This document shows positions 7,724-16,519 of a DNA stretch of 43,441 nt, one piece after another. Positions within the stretch are counted from its first letter, which is position 1. The number at the start of each line of letters is the position of its first letter. Source of the stretch: an uncultured Eubacteriales bacterium. Lineage in GTDB: Bacteria; Bacillota; Clostridia; Christensenellales; Aristaeellaceae. The notes beneath the pieces are model-generated. The model was given only the letters and a program-made list of their open reading frames with translations, searched no databases and was not told the DNA's origin. Both the position numbers and the translations under genes were made by a program. The DNA is taken from the NCBI GenBank assembly GCA_902793325.1, contig CADBCY010000033.1:1-43441 (forward strand), given 5' to 3'.

Positions 7724-8841
7724 TGCTGCTCCTCCTCCCGCTGCGCGGCCTCGAGCTGGGCGGCCATGCCCGCCTTCGCCCGGCGCTTCTTGGTCTCGTA
7801 CATCACCAGCGCCACGGTAATGACGCCGTAGGACACGAACACGCGGAAGTACTCGCCGATCATCTCATCGCCGGTGATGACGCCGCCCGCCTTGGGCGCG
7901 AGAATGAACATCAGGTGGAACAGCACCACGCCCAGGAACACGTTGCCGATGGACGCGCGGTCCACGCTGGCGCCGCCGACCAGCAGCGCCGCGATGCAGA
8001 ACATGCCGATCTGCGAGTGGGCGGAATAGGTGGCCATGTCGCCCATGTTCTGCAGGTAGATGATCATGCCGAAGCCCGCCAGCACGGTGGAGATGATGAT
8101 GGAGATGATGCGGGTGCGCTCCACGTTGATGCCCGCGTCGCGCGCCACCTCCATGTCCTGGCCCACGGCGCGCATGTCCTGGCCCAGCTTGGTGCGGCGG
8201 AACCACACGATCAAAAGGCACATCAGCGCGATGATCAGGAAGGTGAGCACCGGGATCTTCACGCCCGCCACGCGGATGGCGAGGGCGTTGTCCAGGCTCT
8301 GGCGCATGGTCAGCAGGCCCACCGTCTGGCGGACGCCGTAGCCGCGGGGCAGCTTGATGGAGTTGTGGATGATGGGGATGATCGCGCCCATGATGTACAG
8401 CACCAGCAACTGGTACAGGCCGTTGGTGAAGTAGCTGATGATGTAGCTGGTCACCATCTCGCGGCCCTTGGAGGCGTTCAGGATCTTGCCGCACATCCAG
8501 CCCAGCAGCACCGAAATCGGGATGGACATGATGCAGGCCAGCACCACGCCGGGGATGCCCCAGATCTGCCAGTCACTGACGAAGATCAGCGCGATCTCGC
8601 CCGCCATGGCGCCCAGGGTCATGCCGAAGTTCAGGCCCATGCCCGCCATGATGGGGATGAGCAGGCTGAGGATCAGGAAGATGTTGCGGCCCATGCGGGT
8701 GATGATCTCGTTGATCAGGAACACCGGGCTGAAGCCGGACAGCGGGATGCAGATGGCCACGATGATGATGAACATGATGGGCACGCTGTTGCTGCCCAGG
8801 AAGCCCAGCACCTTCTTGCCCGCGGAGGTCTGGTTCTTCAT
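7720..8841 (-). CDS. ABC transporter permease (RbsC/BPD_transp_2 type), second subunit
   Basis: 373 residues from ATG 8839-8841, whose first base overlaps the stop of the upstream permease (TAATG). The long open frame continuing upstream is not the gene. About nine to ten hydrophobic helices are visible. The GMGLNFGMTLGAMAGEIALI stretch near residue 70 is typical of the sugar/nucleoside BPD_transp_2 permeases (RbsC, YufP/YufQ). The later DAGINVERTRIISIIIST and LLVGGASVDRASIGNVF elements mirror the sister permease. It likely forms the membrane channel as a heterodimer with the 8841-9917 product. The C-terminus is a charged, cytoplasmic Glu/Ala tail. Confidence 0.93.
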   Translation of the reverse strand: MKNQTSAGKKVLGFLGSNSVPIMFIIIVAICIPLSGFSPVFLINEIITRMGRNIFLILSLLIPIMAGMGLNFGMTLGAMAGEIALIFVSDWQIWGIPGVVLACIMSIPISVLLGWMCGKILNASKGREMVTSYIISYFTNGLYQLLVLYIMGAIIPIIHNSIKLPRGYGVRQTVGLLTMRQSLDNALAIRVAGVKIPVLTFLIIALMCLLIVWFRRTKLGQDMRAVGQDMEVARDAGINVERTRIISIIISTVLAGFGMIIYLQNMGDMATYSAHSQIGMFCIAALLVGGASVDRASIGNVFLGVVLFHLMFILAPKAGGVITGDEMIGEYFRVFVSYGVITVALVMYETKKRRAKAGMAAQLEAAQREEEQQ

Positions 8842-9917
8842 TAGCGCGTCACCTCCGTCTTGCGGGTCAGGGCGTAGAGGATCATGCCGTTGGACACGAC
8901 CATGCGCAGCACCTCGCTGATGTCCATGTGGATCATGTTGTTCATGACGGTGGGCGTCATGGTGACGATGCCCTGGAACAGGATCGTGCCAATGACCACG
9001 TTGGTGATCGTCGCCTTGTTCACGCTGGCGCCGCCGATCAGTATGGCCGACACCGCCGGCAGCGCCATGTTGAACGGCGCCATGTACAACTGGATGAAGC
9101 CGAAGCCCTGCTCGTAGACCAGGATGCCGATGGCGCCCAGCCAGGTGCTCATGACCACGGACAGCAGGCGGATCTTGTCCACGTTGATGCCCGCCGCCCT
9201 GGCGAACACGGGGTTGGAGCCCACGGCGGTCATGGCCGTGCCGGTCTTGGTGTGCAGGAAGGCCCACATCAGGAAGGCCAGCAGCGCGAAGAACAGGATC
9301 GCGCCGGTGGGGATCACCAAATCGCCCAGGCGAATCTGCAGGAAGTTCGCCAGGATCTTGTCGTAGTAGCCCTCCAGGGAGATGGTGGTACGCAGGCCCT
9401 TGCCCGCGTAGCCCCACACCATGTCCGCCTTGTGGTAGGGCAGCAGCAGCCACATCATGCACATGAAGGACACCGAGGAGAAGCCCACGTAGGTGGCAAT
9501 CATCATCTCGCCGCCCTTGATCTTGTTGAGCAGCCAGCCGTAGCCCGCGCCCAGCACCAGCGCGAAGGGGGTGGACAGCAGGATGGCCATGAGGAAGCTC
9601 GCCGCCCCGGTGAAGCCCAGCTCCAGCGACAGCGTCGCGCCCAGCAGGCCCGAGATGATGCCCAGCGGCAGGCCGAAGTTCAGGCCGCAGCCGGAGTGCA
9701 CCATGGGCACCATGGCCAGCACCAGCACGCCGTTCCACGTAAAGCGGTTCAGCACGTTGGTAATCTGCATCCAGAAGTTGGCTCCCACGAAGGGCGCGGC
9801 GATCAGCAGCACCAGCAGCATGCCCGCAATGATCAGGCGCGGCAGGCCGAAGCTGCGGAAAGCGCTCTGGATCCGCTCCAGCGGAGTCGTCGCGGCGTTG
9901 TTGGAAATATCACTCAT
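8841..9917 (-). CDS. ABC transporter permease (RbsC/BPD_transp_2 type), first subunit
   Basis: 358 residues from ATG 9915-9917 (MSDISNN). An in-frame GTG at 9930-9932 would add five residues and sits almost on top of AAGGAAGG, so the start is slightly uncertain. Multiple transmembrane helices start at about residue 30. Family landmarks are HSGCGLNFGLPLGIISGLLGA near residue 78, AAGINVDKIRLLSVVMST and AILIGGASVNKATITNVVIGT, which closely parallel those in the downstream permease. Two unequal permeases with one double-NBD ATPase fit a nucleoside-type (YufOPQ-like) rather than a ribose-type (homodimer) arrangement. The substrate is undetermined. Confidence 0.93.
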   Translation of the reverse strand: MSDISNNAATTPLERIQSAFRSFGLPRLIIAGMLLVLLIAAPFVGANFWMQITNVLNRFTWNGVLVLAMVPMVHSGCGLNFGLPLGIISGLLGATLSLELGFTGAASFLMAILLSTPFALVLGAGYGWLLNKIKGGEMMIATYVGFSSVSFMCMMWLLLPYHKADMVWGYAGKGLRTTISLEGYYDKILANFLQIRLGDLVIPTGAILFFALLAFLMWAFLHTKTGTAMTAVGSNPVFARAAGINVDKIRLLSVVMSTWLGAIGILVYEQGFGFIQLYMAPFNMALPAVSAILIGGASVNKATITNVVIGTILFQGIVTMTPTVMNNMIHMDISEVLRMVVSNGMILYALTRKTEVTR

Positions 9918-9938
9918 AGTACGATTCCCCACCCTTCC

Positions 9939-11522
9939 TTAGACTACGGAGCTGACCATCAGCGCGCCGAACTCCTCGCTGGGCTGGCTGGCGGGCAGGA
10001 TGCCCGCGATACGGCCGCCGGACACGATGGCGATGCGGTCGCACACCTGCCGGAGCTCCTCCAGCTCCGAGGAGATCATCACGATGGTGATGCCGCTCTC
10101 CCGGTTGAACTTCTTGAGCGCCTCCAGCACCAGGGCCTTTGCGCCCACGTCGATGCCGCGGGTGGGCTCGGACACGAACAGGAACTTGGGCTCCAGCGCG
10201 AAGGCCTTGGCCAGGCACACCTTCTGCTGGTTGCCGCCGGAGAGCTGCTTTGCCTTCTGCCTGGAGGACGTGCACTTGATCTGCAGGTCGTCGATGTACT
10301 TGCGGGTGACCTCGCCGACGGCCCTGTCGTCGCGCCACTTGATGAGGCCGCCCAGCAGGGGCTTGAGGAACTTGTCGTGGATCTGCATGGCCGGGAAGGC
10401 GATGTTCCACTCCAGACTCTCGTCCAGCAGCAGGCCCACGCCGCGCCGGTCCTCGGACACGAAGGCCAGTTGGCTGTCCAGGCACTGGCGGGGCTGGTTC
10501 AGCGGGATGTTTTTCCCGTCGAACTCCACGCTGCCGCCGGCGGGATACAGGCCCATGACGCCGTTGGGAATGCCGAGCTTGCCCTGGCCCGCCAGGCCGC
10601 CGATGCCCAGGATCTCGCCCTCGCGCACGTCCAGGTTGACGTTGCGCACGGTCTCGCCGGGCATATCGACCCACAGCTTGCGGATGGCCATGATGGTGCG
10701 CGTCTCGGGCGGCTCGCGGTGGCTGACCGCGCCCTGGTTCACCGAGCGGCCCACCATCCAGCGGGTGATCTCGGTGACGTTGGTCTCGGCGGCGGGCACG
10801 TCCTGCACCAGCACGCCGTCGCGCATGACCACCACCTTGCCGCACACGTTCAGGATCTCCTGCAGGCGGTGGGTGATGAATATGACGGCGATGCCCCGCG
10901 CGGACATGCCGCGGATGGACGCCAGCAGCGCGTCGGCCTCCTGCTCGGTGAGCACGGCGGTGGGCTCGTCCAGGATCAGCAGCTTCAACTGCTCCTTGGA
11001 GAGCTCGCGGGCGATCTCGGTGAACTGCTTGTGGCCCACGGGCATGTCGGCAATCACCATCTCGCCGTCGATCTTCACGCCCATCTTCTCGATGGCGGCT
11101 TCGGAGCGCTGCTTCATCTCGCGGCGGTCCAGCGTGTTGAGCCGCTCGCCGAACACCTCCGAGACCACGCTCTTCTTCTGGGGCTCGCGGTTCAGCAGGA
11201 TGTTCTCCGTGGCGGTGAAGCCGGGGATCAGCGAAAACTCCTGGTGCACCATGCCGATGCCGGCCTCCAGCGCGTCGAAGGGGCTGTTGAAGCTGACCTT
11301 CCTGCCCTCCAGGATCACGTCGCCGCCGTAGCCGCCGGTCTCGCGGATCTCGGTCATGCCGAACAGGATCTTCATCAGCGTGCTCTTGCCCGCGCCGTTT
11401 TCGCCCACCAGGCCCACGACCTCGCCCTCGTGCACGGTGAGGTTGATGTCCGTCAGGACCTGGTTGCCGTAGAAGTCCTTCCTGATGTTCTTCAGTTCCA
11501 GTAAGGGTGCCTGATTGCTCAT
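9939..11522 (-). CDS. ABC transporter ATPase with two nucleotide-binding domains
   Basis: 527 residues, a tandem ATPase of the RbsA/MglA/YufO type. NBD1 has Walker A GENGAGKST (40-48), Q-loop VHQEF and Walker B LLILDEPTAVL, with a degenerate signature ELSKEQ. NBD2 has a degenerate Walker A (GLAGQGKLG), a good signature LSGGNQQK and EPTRGIDVG. This asymmetry is normal for the family. It couples ATP hydrolysis to import through the two permeases encoded just downstream. Its gene is separated from the binding-protein gene by a strong hairpin, which may lower its expression relative to the binding protein. Confidence 0.94.
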   Translation of the reverse strand: MSNQAPLLELKNIRKDFYGNQVLTDINLTVHEGEVVGLVGENGAGKSTLMKILFGMTEIRETGGYGGDVILEGRKVSFNSPFDALEAGIGMVHQEFSLIPGFTATENILLNREPQKKSVVSEVFGERLNTLDRREMKQRSEAAIEKMGVKIDGEMVIADMPVGHKQFTEIARELSKEQLKLLILDEPTAVLTEQEADALLASIRGMSARGIAVIFITHRLQEILNVCGKVVVMRDGVLVQDVPAAETNVTEITRWMVGRSVNQGAVSHREPPETRTIMAIRKLWVDMPGETVRNVNLDVREGEILGIGGLAGQGKLGIPNGVMGLYPAGGSVEFDGKNIPLNQPRQCLDSQLAFVSEDRRGVGLLLDESLEWNIAFPAMQIHDKFLKPLLGGLIKWRDDRAVGEVTRKYIDDLQIKCTSSRQKAKQLSGGNQQKVCLAKAFALEPKFLFVSEPTRGIDVGAKALVLEALKKFNRESGITIVMISSELEELRQVCDRIAIVSGGRIAGILPASQPSEEFGALMVSSVV

Positions 11523-11645
11523 GATAATCTACCTTTTCTGTGTTGGACTGGATGTCCCGGTTGCTCCGGGAACGCCGACGCGCCGCCCGCGGGGGCCGGC
11601 GGCAGGTCGCCGCTTCCGAAGAAACACGCCCGGGATGAAATGCTT

Positions 11646-11678
11646 AAAGAAGGGGAGGAGTGACTCCTCCCCTTCTTT
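11646..11678 (-). terminator. Intra-operon hairpin after the binding-protein gene
   Basis: A perfect 15-base stem (AAAGAAGGGGAGGAG and its complement) with a three-base loop lies 16 bases after the DUF3798 gene stop. The T-tract after the stem on the minus strand is poor. This placement is typical of a partial terminator or mRNA-stabilising hairpin that raises binding protein over the membrane and ATPase subunits. Confidence 0.75.
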
Positions 11679-11693
11679 CCCTACCGCGCCGAA

Positions 11694-13313
11694 TTACTTG
11701 ACGGTGTAGTACTTCTCGGGAATCTCCACATCGGGGGTGTGCATGAACTTGTCGCCCTCGCGGCCCATGATGTAGGTGTCCTGATAGATCAGGAACAGAT
11801 TCTCGGTCTTGACGCCGGTGGTCGCATCAGTGTAGTTCGCACCGGACCAGTCCACGTTGGAGACCTTGCCGAAAGCGTCGGCGATGTCGTCCAGGTCGGT
11901 CAGCTCGCTCTCGCCGTTGATGACGTTCACGGCATGCTCGGCCAGGGCGAAGGAAGAGGCATAGCCATAGGAGTAGGCCCAGGTGCCGAAGCGGCCCGCG
12001 CCACCCTTTTCGATCACGGCGTTCTCGACGGTCTCGAGGATCTTCTCGAAGTCGCCGGCGGCGTCGGTCAGGTCAACGCCCAGCGCGCCCGGATAGCCCA
12101 TCAGCGGGGAGGGCAGGTCGGCCTCGATGAAGTAGCCGCCGCACTCCAGCAGCTCCTTGATCAGGGGCTCGGTGTGCGCGTCGTTGGTGCAGAAGTAGGC
12201 GGAGTCGGTGCCGTACTTGTTCACCCACTCGGGGGTCTTCTCAAGGATGAACTGCTGCGCGCCGGCGACGCCAACGTCGCTGGTCGGGTCGGGAGCGGTC
12301 TCCTCGACGATCTCAACGCCCAGCTCCTTGCCCGCTTCCTTCATGACCGCCAGACGACGGCTGAGGGACTCGATGCCCAGGTGACGGGGGAAGGAGATGT
12401 GCACGAAGGTCTTGCAGCCCAGGTCGGCGGCGGTCTTGATGATCAGGTAGCCGCGGGACACGAAGTCGTTGACGACCACCAGGTCGGCGGATTCCGCGAT
12501 CACGGGCAGGTCTTCCTGGGACTCGCCGGAGATGCAGATGATGTCGGAGCGGCGCTCCTTGATCTGGCGGAAGGCCTCGGCGGTGCCGGGCACGCCCTGG
12601 TTGACGATGACGGCCTTCATGTCGGGGTCGTCGGCCATGTTCACGATGGTCTGGATAACGGTTTCCTTCTCATCCGGGAAGTTGTCGGGATAGGTGGCCA
12701 GGAAGACGCAATCCTCGCCGTACTTGGCCTGGAAGGCCTCGGCGCCGCGGCGGTCGTCCTCGGACTGGGACACGGTACCGGTGATGATGCCGACGTGGAA
12801 GGGCAGCTTGGCACCGGTGGTCGTGGTCTCGGCAGCGGGCTCCTCAGCGGGGGCTTCCTCAGCGGGAGCAGCTTCCTCGGCGGGAGCTTCCTCGGCGGGG
12901 GCAGCTTCCTCAGCGGGGGCTTCCTCGGCGGGGGCAGCTTCCTCAGCGGGGGCTTCCTCGGCGGGAGCTTCCTCGGCGGGGGCTTCCTCGGCGGGGGCTT
13001 CCTCAGCGGGGGCTTCCTCGGCGGGGGCTTCCTCAGCAGCGTTCTCCTCGGCGGGGGCTTCCTCAGCGGGAGCTTCCTCAGCGGGGGCTTCCTCAGCGGG
13101 GGCCGCTTCCTCGGCGGGGGCAGCTTCCTCGGCGGGGGCTTCGGCTTCCTCGGCGGGGGCCGCTTCCTCAGCGGGCTCCTCGGCGGGGGCCTCGGTGGCC
13201 GTCTCCACGGGCGCTTCAGGCGTCGTCGGCTTGGCGGACATCTTCGTATAGGCGAAGACACCAATCGCCACGACCAGCACGACCAGAATCAAAGCCAGAA
13301 TCTTCTTGTTCAT
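11694..13313 (-). CDS. DUF3798-like substrate-binding protein on a long EAPAEE stalk
   Basis: 539 residues from ATG 11311-offset position 13311-13313 behind a perfect AAGGAGG. Residues 6-22 are a hydrophobic segment without a lipobox cysteine, so it is an uncleaved anchor or a signal peptide. Residues ~30-168 are almost entirely Glu, Ala and Pro in EAPAEE/EEAAPA units. From ~170 on (FHVGIITGTVSQSEDDRRGAE) the sequence fits DUF3798, a periplasmic-binding-protein-like family; ADDPDMKAVIVNQGVPGT is the next conserved block. It presumably captures an unknown small solute and delivers it to the permeases encoded downstream. The ~140-residue acidic stalk would hold the binding domain well clear of the membrane within a thick wall. 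A perfect promoter drives it. Confidence 0.85.
   Translation of the reverse strand: MNKKILALILVVLVVAIGVFAYTKMSAKPTTPEAPVETATEAPAEEPAEEAAPAEEAEAPAEEAAPAEEAAPAEEAPAEEAPAEEAPAEENAAEEAPAEEAPAEEAPAEEAPAEEAPAEEAPAEEAAPAEEAPAEEAAPAEEAPAEEAAPAEEAPAEEPAAETTTTGAKLPFHVGIITGTVSQSEDDRRGAEAFQAKYGEDCVFLATYPDNFPDEKETVIQTIVNMADDPDMKAVIVNQGVPGTAEAFRQIKERRSDIICISGESQEDLPVIAESADLVVVNDFVSRGYLIIKTAADLGCKTFVHISFPRHLGIESLSRRLAVMKEAGKELGVEIVEETAPDPTSDVGVAGAQQFILEKTPEWVNKYGTDSAYFCTNDAHTEPLIKELLECGGYFIEADLPSPLMGYPGALGVDLTDAAGDFEKILETVENAVIEKGGAGRFGTWAYSYGYASSFALAEHAVNVINGESELTDLDDIADAFGKVSNVDWSGANYTDATTGVKTENLFLIYQDTYIMGREGDKFMHTPDVEIPEKYYTVK
12805..13200 (-). repeat. Tandem DNA repeat encoding the EAPAEE stalk
   Basis: Imperfect tandem 12-15 base units (on the plus strand, variants of GCTTCCTCGGCGGGGGC) occupy most of this interval and encode the Glu-Ala-Pro stalk. 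The units differ mainly at synonymous third positions (tcc tcg/tcc tca), so repeat number may vary by slippage or recombination. Confidence 0.85.
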
Positions 13314-13376
13314 GGGGTTTCCTCCTTACTTCTCCTGCGGCGGCGCCATGCGCTCGCCCTCAGGCATTCGTTTGAA

Positions 13377-13405
13377 ATTATACGTACATCTGCAAGAAAT
13401 GTCAA
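13377..13405 (-). promoter_or_regulatory. Perfect sigma-A promoter of the DUF3798 ABC operon
   Basis: Minus-strand TTGACA (13400-13405), 17-base spacer and TATAAT (13377-13382), a full consensus match, ~65 bases upstream of the binding-protein ATG. High constitutive expression is expected unless a repressor acts. Confidence 0.9.
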
Positions 13406-13516
13406 GGAAGAATGCAGGCCCAACGCCGAAAGGAACGGATTTATAACAGAAAATGCACATTCGCACGCATACGATAAGCGAAATGACGAATTGCGTCACA
13501 AATCGGAATTCCACCC

Positions 13517-13545
13517 TTCCCTCTGCCCCTCGATTATGCTATAAT
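13517..13545 (+). promoter_or_regulatory. Extended -10 promoter of the CUT1 ABC operon
   Basis: TATAAT (13540-13545) preceded by TGC (13537-13539) is a strong extended -10; the -35 element (TTCCCT, 13517-13522) is poor, suggesting activator dependence or moderate strength. It lies ~48 bases upstream of the ATG at 13594. Confidence 0.75.
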
Positions 13546-13593
13546 CTGTTCAAACGCACCCGTGCGCGAACAAACCCGAAGGGAAGACGCAGC

Positions 13594-14721
<1,128 letters not shown>

Positions 14722-14722
14722 C

Positions 14723-15625
14723 ATGCGCGGCGATAAGAAGGCGAACAACCTCAAGGGCTGGCTCTACCTGCTGCCGGCCATGCTGTTCCTGGGGTTCTTC
14801 ATGGTCTACCCGCTGGTCGACGTGTTCGTGTACTCCTTCGAGGAGGGCTACAACTCCGCCAGCCAGACCTACTTCGGCGTGGGCCTGTACAACTACAGCT
14901 ACGTGCTGCACGACCCCTACTTCCTGCAGGCGCTGAAGAACACCTTCATCCTGGTGGTCATCACGGTGCCGCTGTCCACGCTGCTGGCGCTGCTGATCTC
15001 GGTGGGTCTGAGCAGCATATCGAAGCTGAAGGAGCTGTACCAGACGGTCTACTTCCTGCCCTACGTGACCAACACCCTGGCGGTCGGCCTGGTGTTCATG
15101 ATCCTGTTCAAGCGCACCGCCTACACCGACGGCCTGGCGAACCTGGTGCTGGCCTGGTTCGGGCGGGGCCCGGTGGACTTCATCGACGGCCCGTACTGGG
15201 CGAAGATGTTCGTGCTGTGCTTCTACACGGTGTGGGTCGTCATGCCGTTCAAGGTGCTGATCCTCACCAGCGCCCTGGCGTCGGTGGACCAGACCTACTA
15301 CAACGCCGCCAAGGTGGACGGCACCTCCCCCTTCCGCATCTTCCGCAAGATCACCCTGCCGATGATCTCCCCCATGATCTTCTACCTGGTGATCACCGGC
15401 TTCATCGGGGCCTTCAAGGCCTACAGCGACGCCGTGGCCCTGTTCGGCACCAACCTGAACGCCGCGGAGATGAACACCATCGTGGGCTACGTGTACGACA
15501 TGCTCTACGGCGACAGCGGCGGCTACCCCTCTTACGCCTCGGCGGCGGCCATACTGCTGTTCGCGGTGGTGTTCACCATCACGCTCATCAACCTGTCCAT
15601 CAGCAAAAAGAACGTGCACTACTAG
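14723..15625 (+). CDS. Sugar ABC transporter permease (MalF/UgpA type)
   Basis: 300 residues with six predicted transmembrane helices (first at about 12-32). The EAA loop is clear near residue 195 (SVDQTYYNAAKVDGTSPFRIF, then KITLPMISP), the contact with the ATPase. Fits the CUT1 MalF-like permease family without the large periplasmic insert. Translation is probably coupled to the ATPase gene, one base upstream. Confidence 0.94.
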   Translation: MRGDKKANNLKGWLYLLPAMLFLGFFMVYPLVDVFVYSFEEGYNSASQTYFGVGLYNYSYVLHDPYFLQALKNTFILVVITVPLSTLLALLISVGLSSISKLKELYQTVYFLPYVTNTLAVGLVFMILFKRTAYTDGLANLVLAWFGRGPVDFIDGPYWAKMFVLCFYTVWVVMPFKVLILTSALASVDQTYYNAAKVDGTSPFRIFRKITLPMISPMIFYLVITGFIGAFKAYSDAVALFGTNLNAAEMNTIVGYVYDMLYGDSGGYPSYASAAAILLFAVVFTITLINLSISKKNVHY

Positions 15626-15640
15626 AGAGGAGGCGCGAAC

Positions 15641-16519
15641 GTGTCCGCCCGGCAAAACGAACTGAGCCGCATCTCCCGCGCCTCCCGCACCCGGAGGGCG
15701 GCGGTGCGCACCGTCACCTACATCCTGCTCACGCTGTGGGCGTTGATGGTGCTGTTCCCCTACTACTGGATGATCCTCAGCTCCGTGAAGAGCTACAGCG
15801 CCTACAACGGCGAGTACGTGCCCGCCTTCTTCACGCTGTCCCCCACGCTGGAGAACTACCGCGAGGCCTTCTCCGCCGTGCCGCTGGCGCGCTACTTCCT
15901 GAACAGCCTGCTGTTCACGATCGTCACCACGGGGCTGATGATGGCGGTGATCATCCCGGCGGCCTTCGCCTTCGCGCGGCTGGAGTTCCGGGGCCGCAAC
16001 CTGGTGTTCGCGCTGTTCCTGGCGCTGATGATGATCCCCAACGAGCTGGTCATCATCACCAACTTCCAGACCATCACCAACGCCGGGCTGCGCAACACCT
16101 ACGCGGGCCTGATCCTGCCGTCGGTGACGTCGGTGTTCTACATCTACCTGCTGCGGGAGAACTTCGCCCAGATCCCGGACGAGCTGTATTCCGCCGCCAA
16201 GGTGGACGGCACCACCGACTTCAAGTACCTCACCCGCGTGATGATGCCCATTTGCCGCCCGACGATCATCACCATCGTGATCCTGAAGGTGATCGAGTGC
16301 TGGAACAGCTACGTCTGGCCGCGACTGGTCACCGACGACCCCGCCTACTTCCTGGTGTCCAACGGCATCCAGGAGATCCGCGAGAACGGCTTCGGCCGCG
16401 AGAACATCCCGGCCATGATGGCGGCGGTGGTGGTCATCTCCCTGCCGCTCATCGCGCTGTTCCTGTGCTTCCGCAAGAAGGTCATGGCAGGCGTGTCGAG
16501 GGGAGGGATCAAGGGATGA
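15641..16519 (+). CDS. Sugar ABC transporter permease (MalG/UgpE type)
   Basis: 292 residues from a GTG start at 15641, placed by AGAGGAGG at 15626-15633. Six helices, the first at about residues 28-48 (TLWALMVLFPYYWMILSSVKS, a characteristic MalG-type opening). The EAA loop reads DELYSAAKVDGTTDFKYL, then RVMMPICRP. It pairs with the MalF-type permease. Its stop overlaps the next start (ATGA, 16516-16519), so the binding protein is translationally coupled. Confidence 0.94.
   Translation: MSARQNELSRISRASRTRRAAVRTVTYILLTLWALMVLFPYYWMILSSVKSYSAYNGEYVPAFFTLSPTLENYREAFSAVPLARYFLNSLLFTIVTTGLMMAVIIPAAFAFARLEFRGRNLVFALFLALMMIPNELVIITNFQTITNAGLRNTYAGLILPSVTSVFYIYLLRENFAQIPDELYSAAKVDGTTDFKYLTRVMMPICRPTIITIVILKVIECWNSYVWPRLVTDDPAYFLVSNGIQEIRENGFGRENIPAMMAAVVVISLPLIALFLCFRKKVMAGVSRGGIKG

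Noticed and set aside
7720-9738. A single 672-codon permease frame
   Set aside because: The upstream half is out of frame with the first permease; the real start is ATG 8839-8841, overlapping the previous stop.
12694-13251. Plus-strand open frame rich in Ser-Ala-Gly repeats
   Set aside because: It is the antisense image of the EAPAEE-coding repeat of the binding-protein gene and has no ribosome binding site.
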